This document shows positions 1-8,433 of a DNA stretch of 64,000 bases, one piece after another. The stretch is from Bremerella sp. TYQ1. Its GTDB lineage: Bacteria; Planctomycetota; Planctomycetia; Pirellulales; Pirellulaceae. The stretch's first letter is position 1. Every line of letters starts with the position of its first letter. Position numbers and translations under genes: made by a program. Below the pieces are notes generated by a model. The model was not told the DNA's origin. It saw only the letters and a list, made by a program, of their open reading frames with translations, and ran no database searches. The stretch is taken from positions 3,720,001 to 3,784,000 of the forward strand of contig NZ_CP083740.1 of the NCBI RefSeq assembly GCF_020150455.1, read 5' to 3'.

Positions 1-496
1 CGGTTTTGTTTTTCTCAGCAAGCCTCCGCTTATTTTCCTGAGCCTTCTGAACCGCTTCCTGCTTTTCCTTTTCATCCTGAGCCTGCTTGGCTGCAATTTG
101 CCGTTTCTCTGCTTCTTCGTAGGCCATCTTCTCTCGCTCGTAGGCCGCACGGAGAGAATCAGGGCTAAGAGCTAGGTCAGTTCCATTTTCGATGGCTATG
201 CGTCGATACTGTTTGGCCCGTTCCTTGTCCCCCTGCTCGAAATAAAAGGTGACTAGCCGTTCCAACATCGTCTCATTCGATACACCGATTCCGCTTTCAA
301 TATTTTCCGCGTAAATCGCTACTGCTTCCGTTTTTCGACCGTCCTTCCACATCTGGTCCGCTTCCGCCAATTCGGAAGGAATAAAAATCGCGACCATCGG
401 GGCACAAACGCAGCAACTAAAAAACGGGACTGCCAGAACGGCAAGGACGACCGCCAAGACGGTCTTTTTCGGGCTGAGTGAATTATTGCTCATCAT
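1..496 (-). CDS. partial membrane-anchored protein of unknown function
   Basis: An open frame starts at 496 (a second ATG follows at once at 493) and runs off the left edge, giving at least 165 residues. The N-terminus (MMSNNSLSPKKTV) is followed by a hydrophobic segment at about residues 13-38, which is a membrane anchor or uncleaved signal. Next comes a region that reads like tetratricopeptide helices (about 42-85, with EADQMWKDGRKTEAVAIY). From about residue 100 there is a long charged Glu/Lys/Gln/Ala helix, probably coiled coil. I do not recognise the family. It lies in the island and its Shine-Dalgarno sequence is inside a hairpin (497-543). The C-terminus is not in the window. Confidence 0.7.
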   Translation of the reverse strand, partial: MMSNNSLSPKKTVLAVVLAVLAVPFFSCCVCAPMVAIFIPSELAEADQMWKDGRKTEAVAIYAENIESGIGVSNETMLERLVTFYFEQGDKERAKQYRRIAIENGTDLALSPDSLRAAYEREKMAYEEAEKRQIAAKQAQDEKEKQEAVQKAQENKRRLAEKNKT

Positions 497-543
497 CTTC
501 TCCGGCAAAGGTTGTTGGCAGATGGCCAGCTTTGCCGGAGAAG
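497..543 (-). promoter_or_regulatory. hairpin enclosing the ribosome binding site
   Basis: Bases 497-510 and 530-543 form a perfect 14-bp inverted repeat with a 19-base loop. It lies directly against the start codon of the leftward gene at 496. In the leftward transcript the Shine-Dalgarno sequence GGAG (503-500) is in the 3' arm, so the stem would hide it. A translational control role is inferred; the inverted repeat is seen directly. Confidence 0.6.
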
Positions 544-704
544 TGTGGGCGCTTATTAAAAGGAGGGGGGACGCCCACACGTAATCCCCCGAAAGGCTCG
601 CCAAAGCCTGCTGAGTGGACACTATGCGAGCGCCACGCCCCACAAGGATTTGTGGGGGTGTACGCCCGCAGACACTCAGCGAAAGATTTGGCGATTTATC
701 GGGG
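543..704. other. nested inverted repeats, candidate structured leader RNA
   Basis: Two further structures follow the hairpin at 497-543. The first is a 9-bp perfect stem, 543-551 with 572-580. Its 20-base loop carries GGGGGG (565-570), which could pair with CCCCC at 586-590 as a pseudoknot. The second is a long nested arm of four helices in register: 587-592 with 699-704, 599-605 with 687-693, 610-617 with 673-680, and 638-645 with 650-657, closed by the loop GGAT. The set could be a leader of the leftward gene or a separate RNA or DNA structure. I recognise no known riboswitch or RNA family. Confidence 0.5.
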
Positions 705-1047
705 TCTGCAAAGCTAAACCGAATTGTCAGCCGTAGGCACGAAGGCCCACGGCATCACGCGATTATAGTCAAACGCCACCTTCTGAAATACGTGTGAATC
801 GCTCTATCTCTTAGAGAGCCGGGCAACTTTTATACCCCAAAAATTAGATGGGCACGAATCACGTCAATCGTTGTGATTCCCCGTAAAAACCAGTGTCATT
901 TGGCCGTCTGGACGCGTATTGACTCGCAAAGAGGTCTGTTTTCCGGCGCAAACGCAAGCCACTCGTTCCGATGAATAAGTATAGGGACGCGTTCAATACG
1001 AATGCTCCAACCGCCCATGCCTACGAAGTCTTCCCCCGGAGATGAAC
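705..1047. other. intergenic stretch with one operator-like palindrome
   Basis: No gene is supported here. A 7-bp inverted repeat, GAATCAC at 856-862 and GTGATTC at 873-879 with a 10-base gap, looks like a protein-binding operator. It lies about 170 bases upstream of the excisionase-like gene. A smaller hairpin (GCCGT with ACGGC) sits near 730-755. I see no convincing promoter. Confidence 0.35.
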
Positions 1048-1266
1048 ATGCCGAAAACGATTGATCCACCAAATAACGACCCATTACTCATCAGTGCCAC
1101 CAAGGCCGCAGAACTGCTCTCAGTCTCACCTAGAACGCTGTGGGCATTAACCAACGAAGGAGAAATCCCGTTCGTCCGAATTCGTCGCAGGGTCATGTAT
1201 TCCAGAACGGCCTTACGAAAGTGGATTAACGCTCGAATGACGGGAAGAAATTCGGACTCCCATTAA
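1048..1266 (+). CDS. excisionase-type helix-turn-helix protein
   Basis: A 72-residue protein of the MerR-like excisionase/HTH_17 type. It has the expected order: ISATKAAELLSVSPRTLWALT forms the helix-turn-helix, followed by a short wing (VRIRRRVMYSRTAL) and a last helix (RKWINAR). ATG 1048 is preferred over ATG 1042 because GGAG at 1038-1041 is then 6 bases away. In integrated elements such proteins direct the recombinase towards excision or act as small regulators. With a tyrosine recombinase 1 kb downstream, a recombination directionality factor is likely but not proven. Related HTH proteins also serve as plain repressors. Confidence 0.75.
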   Translation: MPKTIDPPNNDPLLISATKAAELLSVSPRTLWALTNEGEIPFVRIRRRVMYSRTALRKWINARMTGRNSDSH

Positions 1267-1367
1267 TTCAAGTTTTTCAAGTCATCTCAGGGGACTCAGC
1301 GTGTGCCCTGAAAACAATTCCACAGACTCCCCGGTAGCAAGCAATTGCTCATTAATTCACAAGTAAG

Positions 1368-1937
1368 ATGAAAATAAACATCGACCAACAGAAGCTCAGA
1401 AAATCCTTCAGCGACAAGCAACGAAAAGGCAATTGGTTAATTCGGCCATGCGGGGTCAGCCCATTTAAATCTTCGCTTGCCTATCAAGAGCGAGTAACCA
1501 GAAGCGAATATTGGCCAGTTTTACCGCCCCACCGATGGCACGTTTTCCTTGCCAAATTGTTTCCACTTAGGGAAATCGATAAACAGCCCACTCGCTTAAC
1601 AAATTCCGAGAATTGGAAATTCACTCACGGTCGAAATTCAGGGCAACGAGCGAATATCGACAAGGTCGCAGTACTTCGCAAAAGACCGCATGGATTCGCA
1701 AAAGGCGGCAACAATTTAATTAACGGTTCCTTGAAACTTGCTGCGAACATTTCCCCTGAAAATAGCCCTTTTAGCGCGAATTCGAGCGAAAGAATGGGCG
1801 ATCGAAAATTGGCTGACAAATGTAAGCCAATTCGGGCTGATTTTGAATTCAATGAATTTCTACGAGGCTCGCCACCCAAGTCGGAAGAACACCCCTTCCG
1901 CCTATTCCAGAGCAAATTCACCAACAGACGTAGCTAG
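1368..1937 (+). CDS. doubtful 189-residue reading frame in AATT-rich DNA
   Basis: An uninterrupted frame of 189 codons starting MKINIDQQKLRK. The product is rich in Asn, Lys, Arg, Ser and Pro, has no hydrophobic core pattern I can follow and matches no family I know. No clear Shine-Dalgarno sequence precedes it. The DNA contains roughly 16 copies of AATT in 600 bases, so it may instead be a non-coding site such as an origin or a recombinase-binding region, with the frame open by chance. It lies between the excisionase-like gene and the recombinase gene. Confidence 0.25.
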   Translation: MKINIDQQKLRKSFSDKQRKGNWLIRPCGVSPFKSSLAYQERVTRSEYWPVLPPHRWHVFLAKLFPLREIDKQPTRLTNSENWKFTHGRNSGQRANIDKVAVLRKRPHGFAKGGNNLINGSLKLAANISPENSPFSANSSERMGDRKLADKCKPIRADFEFNEFLRGSPPKSEEHPFRLFQSKFTNRRS

Positions 1938-1978
1938 CCCGAAATTCAACGAATAAAATCGCAACTGAGCCCTCAAAA

Positions 1979-2227
1979 ATGAGAAATAGAAAATCCCCCT
2001 CTGAAAATCCAACAACACAAAATCGGGCAGTGCCACCGGCAATTAAGCACGATGTGGTCTACCCAATCGAAAGAGTAAGAGCCTGTTGGTTCCCATCAAA
2101 GGCAGCTTGGCTCGCCGCAAGAAAACGCGGCCTTGGAAATTACATTTACTACGTGGGCCGTAAAGGCTTTATCAACGGCAGCGACTTACAGAAAGGATTG
2201 CAAGAGCAAGGCACCAAGCGGCCTTAA
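1979..2227 (+). CDS. small island protein, possibly DNA-binding
   Basis: An 82-residue protein with a disordered, polar first 25 residues. A compact C-terminal part follows: ACWFPSKAAWLAARKRG, then YYVGRKGFINGSDLQKGL. The second half has the pattern of the wing and last helix of excisionase-like HTH proteins (an xVGRKxFIxGxDL arrangement), so DNA binding is plausible. It ends 82 bases before the recombinase and reads the same way, so the two may be cotranscribed. No firm family assignment can be made. Confidence 0.5.
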   Translation: MRNRKSPSENPTTQNRAVPPAIKHDVVYPIERVRACWFPSKAAWLAARKRGLGNYIYYVGRKGFINGSDLQKGLQEQGTKRP

Positions 2228-2309
2228 TCTTTAGGTGAAGCGTCCCCTGGCTTCGGGTCACCAAGGGATTGACTTAAGGTGAAACTGACCTGGCAATAAG
2301 GAATTGTGA

Positions 2310-3494
2310 ATGGAAGAAATCAAAGTATTTGTCACCAAGAAGACAGATCGCCGTTTTTTGATGGCCTACTATGTTGACCCTCTGAGCGGAAAACAAGTGG
2401 CCAGATCCACGAAGACGGCAGACCAAAAGGAAGCGGAGAGATTCGCCGGCATCTGGGAAGCCGATCTAAAAAATGGGAAATACAAAGCCCCTTCAAAAAT
2501 TACCTGGGAGGAATTCACGGAACGTTTTGAGCGAGACCACTGCTCAGGACTGGCTGAAAAATCGCAAAAGGCTTATCGCGGTGCATTTGCAGCGTTGGAA
2601 CGAATCATCGATCCGAAACGACTGCGAGACGTTTCCGCAAATGTCCTGGCAGATTTCCAGGCTAAATTGCGAGAAGAGAAATTGGCCGAAGCAACGATTG
2701 CCGCCTATCTTCGTCACATCAAATCAGCTTTACGCTGGGCCGCAGACCTATCGTTAATTCCTGAGGCCCCAAAAATCAAAATGCCCAAACGAATTAAGGG
2801 GCAGTCAATGATGAAGGGGCGGCCAATTACGGGCGAAGAATTCGACCGAATGATTTCCAAGGCCAACGATGTATGCGGAAAAGGTAGCGGTAGCTTCACG
2901 CATTTGCTTCGTGGACTGTGGCTTTCCGGACTTCGCATTAGTGAAGCCTTGGAATTGTCATGGGATGGGGACGAAGGCCTGATTATTTGCCTGGAAGGCA
3001 AACGCCCCATGATGTTAATTCCGGCAAGTGCGGAGAAGGGATTCAAAGACCGCATGTTGCCGATAACACCGGATTTTGCTGAACTCCTTTTTTCCATTCC
3101 CGAAGCCAATCGAAATGGGAAGGTTTTTCCGCTTCAAAATAAAGCCGGCAAACCAATGATCTGCCCTTACGCCATCGGGAAACGAATTTCGGACATCGGC
3201 GAGAAAGCCGGCATCAAAGTAAAGGACGAATCCGGCAAGATTAAATATGCGAGTGCTCACGACCTGCGACGAACGTTTGGCGTTCGTTGGTCGAAGCGAG
3301 TTATGCCGGCAATTCTCCAAACGCTAATGCGACACGAGAATATTCAGACGACTATGAATTTCTACGTCGGCCAACAGGCTGAAAGTGTTGCCGATGCCAT
3401 CTGGAATGCCGCAAGAATGGACACTTCTCTGGACAGTAGCCCGAATTCTGAATCGGGTAGCGCAAAAGAAAAACCCCAAGCTGTTGTCAGCTAA
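2310..3494 (+). CDS. tyrosine recombinase (phage-type integrase)
   Basis: A 394-residue site-specific recombinase. It has an N-terminal beta-rich arm-binding part (about 1-60), a core-binding SAM-like helical domain (about 64-150) and a catalytic domain (about 170-365). The catalytic residues are visible: R209 in SGLRISEAL, H317 and R320 in HDLRR, H342 in LMRHENIQTT and the nucleophile Y352 in NFYVG. A basic, Ser-rich tail follows. The gene reads towards the tRNA-Lys gene and stops 11 bases from its 3' end, so that tRNA is the likely attachment site. The set of catalytic residues is complete, so the enzyme is probably active. Confidence 0.93.
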   Translation: MEEIKVFVTKKTDRRFLMAYYVDPLSGKQVARSTKTADQKEAERFAGIWEADLKNGKYKAPSKITWEEFTERFERDHCSGLAEKSQKAYRGAFAALERIIDPKRLRDVSANVLADFQAKLREEKLAEATIAAYLRHIKSALRWAADLSLIPEAPKIKMPKRIKGQSMMKGRPITGEEFDRMISKANDVCGKGSGSFTHLLRGLWLSGLRISEALELSWDGDEGLIICLEGKRPMMLIPASAEKGFKDRMLPITPDFAELLFSIPEANRNGKVFPLQNKAGKPMICPYAIGKRISDIGEKAGIKVKDESGKIKYASAHDLRRTFGVRWSKRVMPAILQTLMRHENIQTTMNFYVGQQAESVADAIWNAARMDTSLDSSPNSESGSAKEKPQAVVS

Positions 3495-3505
3495 GGGCTT
3501 CTGAG

Positions 3506-3578
<73 letters not shown>

Positions 3579-3765
3579 TTGTTTGTTAAAGGAGGTGTTC
3601 GGGGAACTTGAGGTTCGGCCGAAATCCTTCGGTTTTGCCCTGTGGGAATCGGATTCCGGGGGCGAAACGCATACTTTAACGCTTTTCTCGGCTGTGGTGA
3701 AGGGGCGGCTTTAAGATTTTCGGTACGGTAAACCGGCAACTGCCGTTTCGCCCGAACTTAGGGCC

Positions 3766-5709
3766 TTATTCTTTTTCTTCGATCAGCCCGAGCTGCTTCA
3801 TTTTGCGGTGCAGATTCGATCGGTGGAGCCCCATATTCTTGGCTGCCTGGGCCATGTTGCCGCCGGTTCGGTCGAGGTGATAGCTGATGAAATCGGCCTG
3901 AAAGCGGTCAGTCGCCGCCGATAAATCGAGCTGAGCCGATACCTGGTGAACCTGCGGACCAGACAGCGTTTCTAGCGGAAGCAGTTCGGCAGTGACAATT
4001 TCGCGATCGCAAAGAAACGCGACACGTTCCATCGTGTTGCGCAGCTCCCGAATGTTGCCTGGCCACATGTGCTCTAGCAGTCGGCTCTTGGCATCGGTCG
4101 ATAGCATCGGCTTCTCACGATGTGCCTTTCTCGAGAACCGTTCGAGAAACTGCTCGGCCAAAATCAAAATATCGTTCCCGCGATCACGCAGCGGCGGCAA
4201 TACCAACGAAACCACATCTAAGCGATAGAAAAGATCCTGGCGGAACTTGTTCTTCTTGACCAGCTTCGGCAAGTCTTGATTGGTCGCGGCGATGATTCGT
4301 ACGTCGATTTCAATATCGCTTTGTCCCCCGAGGCGCGTTACGACGTGCTCTTCCAGCACGCGGAGAAGTTTGGCCTGGCCAGGCAGACTCATGTCGCCGA
4401 TCTCGTCGAGAAACAACGTTCCGCCAGAAGCCAACTCGAACTTACCTGCTTTCGTTTCATGAGCGCCGGTGAACGCTCCTTTTTCGTGCCCGAACAGCTC
4501 GCTTTCCAGCAACGTATCTGGCAGCGCCGCACAGTTCACGGCCACCAACGGCTGGCCACGCCGATCGCTTTGAAAGTGGATCATGCGACTGACCACTTCC
4601 TTACCGCTACCATTCTCGCCGAGCACCAGCACAGGCAACTTCGTGGCGGCTATGCGATCGATATTCTTCCGCAGCTGCATCATCGCCGGCGACTCGCCGA
4701 TCAGTTCGATCTCGGAGGCTTGAGCTTGAGCAATTCGATCGCGGCTTTCCATCAGCTGGGCAATTTGCTGCGAACTTTCGATCACTGCCGCGGCGTGTAC
4801 GGCAACTTCGGTTAGGCCTTGCTCGTCCTTGGTCGTGAAGTTCCCCTCTCGCTTGTTGATCAACTCGAAGACGCCAAACACTTTGCCCCTGCGATCGAGA
4901 AGCGGTACGCACAACAAGCTGCGAGTATGAAATTCAAGCTTCTTATCAATCTCGCGATTCACCTCGTGGGCGAGCATATCGTCAACGCGTCGCGGTTCGC
5001 CTGACTGCACAACCGCACCGACAACTCCTTTATCATCCGGCACCACCAGCTTGCCATCTTCGACGCCCAATGCTGGCCGACCGATAAGCTGCCTCTTGGG
5101 CTTATCCCATAGAAAGATGCTCGCTCGTTCGGCATCAAAGAACTCGGTCGAACACTCGGCCATTTGATTGAGCAGCGAGACCAGGTCGTCAGTTTGATGC
5201 CAACGTTCGACCATCGACAGCATTGCTTTGAGACGTGTCGCGCGATCGTTTTTGTTTTTGGCTTCAATGAATCGCTTCACGGCAAATCGAGCGACTTGGG
5301 CGATGGCTTGCAGCGACGTCATCGGCATGGCCGCAATGCCTTCGAGTACGAGTAATCGATTTGGCTCGTTCTCCATCGGCAACGTTAACGCGGCCGGATT
5401 GCCAGGCGAAACATCTCCCTGGACCCAAGTCTCGATCTGCGAGAGGCTGGGCTCGCGTATCGTCCCAGCCGAAGCAATCTGCTTCCAGTTACCAGAGGTT
5501 TGCTGCTGCAGAAACTGGGCCGAAGACTTGGGAAACGACTGAACCAGTGACTGGCAAATTCCACTAAGCAGTTGCGGTAAGCTTTTCGAATTGTCGAGCT
5601 GTCGCCAAAGTTGCGTGAGCATCGTCGCGAGCCGCGGATTCTCTTGAATCGCCTCGCCTAAAAGCTGAAAAGGATCGTGATCGGTTCGATTCATAAGGGG
5701 CGTCGGCAA
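3766..5709 (-). CDS. sigma-54-dependent activator with GAF domain
   Basis: A 647-residue bacterial enhancer-binding protein. The first 150 residues look like a degenerate GAF-type region. A clear GAF domain spans about 170-312. The AAA+ domain follows, with Walker A GENGSGKE (364-371), the sigma-54 contact loop GAFTGA (411-416) and Walker [11 protein letters not shown] (431-440). A Fis-type HTH ends the protein ([20 protein letters not shown]). There is no receiver domain, so it is probably controlled by a small ligand on the GAF region, not by phosphorylation. The start at 5709 gives MPTPLM; the Met at residue 6 is an alternative. It stands alone. Its targets are unknown, but a sigma-54 promoter exists at 14324. 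Confidence 0.93.
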   Translation of the reverse strand: MPTPLMNRTDHDPFQLLGEAIQENPRLATMLTQLWRQLDNSKSLPQLLSGICQSLVQSFPKSSAQFLQQQTSGNWKQIASAGTIREPSLSQIETWVQGDVSPGNPAALTLPMENEPNRLLVLEGIAAMPMTSLQAIAQVARFAVKRFIEAKNKNDRATRLKAMLSMVERWHQTDDLVSLLNQMAECSTEFFDAERASIFLWDKPKRQLIGRPALGVEDGKLVVPDDKGVVGAVVQSGEPRRVDDMLAHEVNREIDKKLEFHTRSLLCVPLLDRRGKVFGVFELINKREGNFTTKDEQGLTEVAVHAAAVIESSQQIAQLMESRDRIAQAQASEIELIGESPAMMQLRKNIDRIAATKLPVLVLGENGSGKEVVSRMIHFQSDRRGQPLVAVNCAALPDTLLESELFGHEKGAFTGAHETKAGKFELASGGTLFLDEIGDMSLPGQAKLLRVLEEHVVTRLGGQSDIEIDVRIIAATNQDLPKLVKKNKFRQDLFYRLDVVSLVLPPLRDRGNDILILAEQFLERFSRKAHREKPMLSTDAKSRLLEHMWPGNIRELRNTMERVAFLCDREIVTAELLPLETLSGPQVHQVSAQLDLSAATDRFQADFISYHLDRTGGNMAQAAKNMGLHRSNLHRKMKQLGLIEEKE

Positions 5710-5751
5710 CTGGGCGTGATCGTTTCGCGGAGAACGTTGCCTTCGTTATAC

Positions 5752-5788
5752 AAAAAAAGCCGCCGGTCCACGATTGCGGTCCGGCGGC
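5752..5788 (-). terminator. rho-independent terminator of the PDZ operon
   Basis: Read leftward, an 8-bp GC stem (GCCGCCGG with CCGGCGGC) is extended by CC/GG across one A-A mismatch. It is followed by seven T residues (5758-5752). It lies 59 bases past the stop of the PDZ protein gene and insulates the sigma-54 activator gene downstream. Confidence 0.9.
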
Positions 5789-5846
5789 CTGTCGTCTCCT
5801 GGCTTAAGAGGTAGGACCAGGATAAATCAGCAGTTCTTCGTGTGCT

Positions 5847-6800
5847 TTACACTTCGTTCTCTGCGGCGGGCTTTTCAGCGGCAGGCGGAGCGACTTGAAT
5901 GCGTTCCATTCGCTCGTGCATATTGCGGATCATTTCATGCATCTGCTGCATTTCCTGCTGCATCCGTTGCTCGAATTGGCCATTGCCTGGCATCATGTTC
6001 GGATCCATCCCTTTCATCATCTCTTGCAGTTCGATGAGAGGAACGTCTTTACCACTGATGATGATATTGCCATTGCCGCCCCCTTCGAGGTAACGCTTGG
6101 CAACGCCTTGCAGGTCCTCAGGAAGCTCGTCGACGTTGTCTTCGGTTACGTCCCAAGACTTGCCGTCCCGTTCGATGTGCAGCTTCGTAGGTCCGTCGCC
6201 CTGCTTTTCAACACGAATCATCAGATTCTGCGGCAGGTCTTCTCCGGCCAGGCCAACTCGAAATTGCGGAGGAACGACTTGTCCAGGGCCGAAGAAACGG
6301 AAGTGAGCTCCCGGTTGGCCAGGCATTGTTGGAACGCGTCGTATCGACTGCACTTGGGGAGCTGCCTCGGCTGGAGCTTCTTCCGGCTGAACGGCGAGCG
6401 ATTCGATTTCCAAACCGCGGAGGACTCGGACGTTCATCGCCTGACCATTGCTATCGCGAACGACGTCGACGACTTGTTCCGGAGCGGTAACGGTTACTTC
6501 ATTGACTTTCAGAATGTGATCGCCGGCTTTGAATCCTGCTTTTTCGGCAGGGCTTTCTGGGGCCACGCCGGCGACCATGGCGCCGCCATCCTTCAGACGC
6601 TCGACATGCTTGACCAAGATTTCAGGCGTGGGTGCCAATTGCACGCCAAGCCAGTACTTCTTCTCGGCCGGCTTTTCGTCCTTGGACTCGGCTTTGACTT
6701 CCTGCTGGGCGGCTTCGTCGGCCGATGCAACCTGCATCATCGGAACGGCGACGACACCCATCGTCAAAAGCGCGGCCATGAACCAATGTCTGACCTTCAT
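5847..6800 (-). CDS. exported PDZ-domain protein
   Basis: A 317-residue protein. The start at 6800 is chosen because AAGGAG lies 9 bases upstream and a signal peptide follows (MKVRHWFMAALLTMGVVA). An upstream in-frame extension to 7058 overlaps the previous gene and is not supported. A PDZ domain spans about residues 50-135 (WLGVQL, then VAPESPAEKAGFKAGDHILKV). The C-terminal half is Met-, Gln- and Glu-rich, with many Met residues near NMMPGNGQFEQRMQQEMQQM, probably an extended helix. No protease residues are present, so it is a peptide-binding or scaffold protein of the envelope. It is the last gene of the ECF sigma/anti-sigma operon and is probably an effector or sensor partner. Confidence 0.85.
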   Translation of the reverse strand: MKVRHWFMAALLTMGVVAVPMMQVASADEAAQQEVKAESKDEKPAEKKYWLGVQLAPTPEILVKHVERLKDGGAMVAGVAPESPAEKAGFKAGDHILKVNEVTVTAPEQVVDVVRDSNGQAMNVRVLRGLEIESLAVQPEEAPAEAAPQVQSIRRVPTMPGQPGAHFRFFGPGQVVPPQFRVGLAGEDLPQNLMIRVEKQGDGPTKLHIERDGKSWDVTEDNVDELPEDLQGVAKRYLEGGGNGNIIISGKDVPLIELQEMMKGMDPNMMPGNGQFEQRMQQEMQQMHEMIRNMHERMERIQVAPPAAEKPAAENEV

Positions 6801-6883
6801 TCTTTCACTCCTTCTCAATGTGTGGGGGCTTAAATGAATCGTGAAAAAGTTTTCGTGCTGGTGCCCGTGGGGCAGTAAGTGAA

Positions 6884-7594
6884 TTAGTGATACGGAAGAT
6901 TGGGTTTCTCGTAGACGATAACGTCTTGTACCGGGACGACGACTTTCTCGCCGTTGTCCATCGAAACAGGGATCAACCGGTTTTGCGTCTGCAGTTGGTG
7001 CCCGGCATCTTTCAGCCGCTGCATCTGCTGAGGGTTCATCCCCCAAGCCGGATCCCATTTCTCTTCCGGGTTATATTGTTTCGTCGGATCAATCGGGATC
7101 GGCATGCCGCTCCCCTTTTGTCCGTCCCATTGATTGACGTAGACAAACTGAGGCTTCTGGACTTCATGCCGAGGTCCATCAGGCGGAAGCGGTGGGTTGC
7201 CGGCATTGGTGACATGTCCAGGGGCTGGCCCAGGCATCGCTGGAGTGCCGCTTCCCATGTCGGAAATAAACCATCCCATGCCAAACGCGACCGCTACGGA
7301 AGCAGCCATCGCGGCAAGCTTCTCCATTCGATAAAACGAAGCGGCCTGCGTGTTGGACGACTTCTCTACCGTTGGTGCCAACTCTGTCTGGGGGCTAGAC
7401 GGAGCGGTCTGCATCACCAACGGCAGAGATTGCCCCAGCGCTTGTGACTCGAGGAACGCGTGGGCACAACGTCGCCAACCATTTGGGGTTTGTTCTAACT
7501 CGGCAAGCAGCTCGCGATACTCGTCCGAGGTAAGTTCGCCGTCGACGAGTCGGTCGAGCTGGCGATCGTCAATGTTGTCGGATGAATCGTTCAT
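6884..7594 (-). CDS. putative membrane anti-sigma factor
   Basis: A 236-residue protein. The cytoplasmic N-terminus (DDRQLDRLVDGELTSDEY, then a stretch ending WRRCAHAFLE) matches the short helical anti-sigma domain common in planctomycetes, though the Zn-binding HxxxCxxC is not complete. One membrane segment lies at about 98-113 (AAMAASVAVAFGMGWFIS). The outer part is Pro- and Gly-rich and ends in a small domain with VPVSMDNGEKVVVPVQDV. It starts 13 bases after the ECF sigma stop, so the two are coupled. The partner role is inferred from position and architecture. It may hold the sigma factor at the membrane until an envelope signal arrives. Confidence 0.75.
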   Translation of the reverse strand: MNDSSDNIDDRQLDRLVDGELTSDEYRELLAELEQTPNGWRRCAHAFLESQALGQSLPLVMQTAPSSPQTELAPTVEKSSNTQAASFYRMEKLAAMAASVAVAFGMGWFISDMGSGTPAMPGPAPGHVTNAGNPPLPPDGPRHEVQKPQFVYVNQWDGQKGSGMPIPIDPTKQYNPEEKWDPAWGMNPQQMQRLKDAGHQLQTQNRLIPVSMDNGEKVVVPVQDVIVYEKPNLPYH

Positions 7595-7607
7595 AGTTCT
7601 GTTTCAC

Positions 7608-8162
7608 TCAGGTACCCGACGAGACGATCTCGCGGGCCACTAACCGGTCTCGCATTCTTTGGCGAGCCCGATGAAGTCTGGCTTCGACGGCGCTGGTACT
7701 AATGCCCAGTCGTTCGCCGATCTCGCGGTAGCTCCAATGCTCGGTATATTTGAGCAGTAGGATCTCCGCATCACGTCTTGGTAATTCGTTCAAGGCTTTG
7801 CGAACCATCTCGTTGCGTTCTTCCGCGAGCAGCCAATCCAAAGGGTTTGCTTCAGCGTTGCTTTTCGGCGGAACGTTCTTTTCGGCCTCTTCGTGCAACT
7901 TGCGGATTCGGCCCTGCTTGCGGCGGTACAAGAGTGCCTGACGGATGGCAATCTTGTAGAGCCACGGTCCCACGGCGCTGGGGTCCCTTATCTGCTGCCA
8001 GTTTTCCAGCGCCGCGGTGACCGTCTCCTGCATCACATCGTCAACCTCCATCACGCTGCGTAATCGTGCAAACAGCGCGGTCCTCAGCCATCGCTCGTGC
8101 TGCTGTAGCAGTTGTGCGGGCTCCGGCTTCACGTTGTCTCCTGGCAACTCGATGGGGTTCAT
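7608..8162 (-). CDS. ECF-type RNA polymerase sigma factor
   Basis: A 184-residue sigma-70 family protein of the extracytoplasmic function group. Region 2 is visible at about 25-95 (DDVMQETVTAALENW, then PWLYKIAIRQALLYRRKQGR). Region 4 is at about 118-170 (LNELPRRDAEILLLKYTEHWSYREIGERLGIS, then ARLHRARQRMR), an HTH for the -35 element. It is the first gene of a three-gene operon with a membrane anti-sigma factor and a PDZ protein, which points to envelope stress or signalling. The start at 8162 gives the usual length. I see no clear autoregulated promoter. Confidence 0.93.
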   Translation of the reverse strand: MNPIELPGDNVKPEPAQLLQQHERWLRTALFARLRSVMEVDDVMQETVTAALENWQQIRDPSAVGPWLYKIAIRQALLYRRKQGRIRKLHEEAEKNVPPKSNAEANPLDWLLAEERNEMVRKALNELPRRDAEILLLKYTEHWSYREIGERLGISTSAVEARLHRARQRMRDRLVAREIVSSGT

Positions 8163-8433
8163 CCTGTATTCAGAGGGTTAGTTACCGCTGGGGCGAAAAC
8201 CTTGCGGTGGAATCGCGGAAATTTTCGCAAAATATCTCAGATGGCTGTGCAATCAAACTCAAACGCTACTTCTACGTGCGAAAAACCGACTTGGTTTACT
8301 CCGTAAAGCCCGGCAAACGCTAGACTTCCGCAAATTCCAGCCAGATAATGTTTCTCAATGCACGTCACCTTTGCTTTTCCCCAGACGGCAACACTTGTCG
8401 TCAGTCTACTAGCCCCAAATGCTTGGAGTCCCG

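Larger units (their letters stand above)
1..3505. mobile_element. end of an island integrated at tRNA-Lys
   Basis: The tyrosine recombinase gene ends 11 bases before the 3' end of a tRNA-Lys gene. That is the usual arrangement for an element integrated into a tRNA 3' end. The stretch also holds an excisionase-like HTH protein and small orphan genes, and the word AATT is far more frequent here than in the neighbouring chromosome. The other end, with its duplicate of the tRNA 3' sequence, would lie left of the window, so the size of the element is unknown. The boundary at 3505 is inferred from the tRNA; no direct repeat could be seen. Confidence 0.7.

Noticed and set aside
543..704. Possible integron attC-like or tmRNA structure
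   Set aside because: The GTTRRRY/RYYYAAC ends of attC and the tRNA-like ends of tmRNA are absent; only nested helices are seen.
5847..7058. Longer start for the PDZ protein (403 residues)
   Set aside because: The extra N-terminal part overlaps the anti-sigma gene and lacks any pattern, while AAGGAG and a signal peptide mark 6800.
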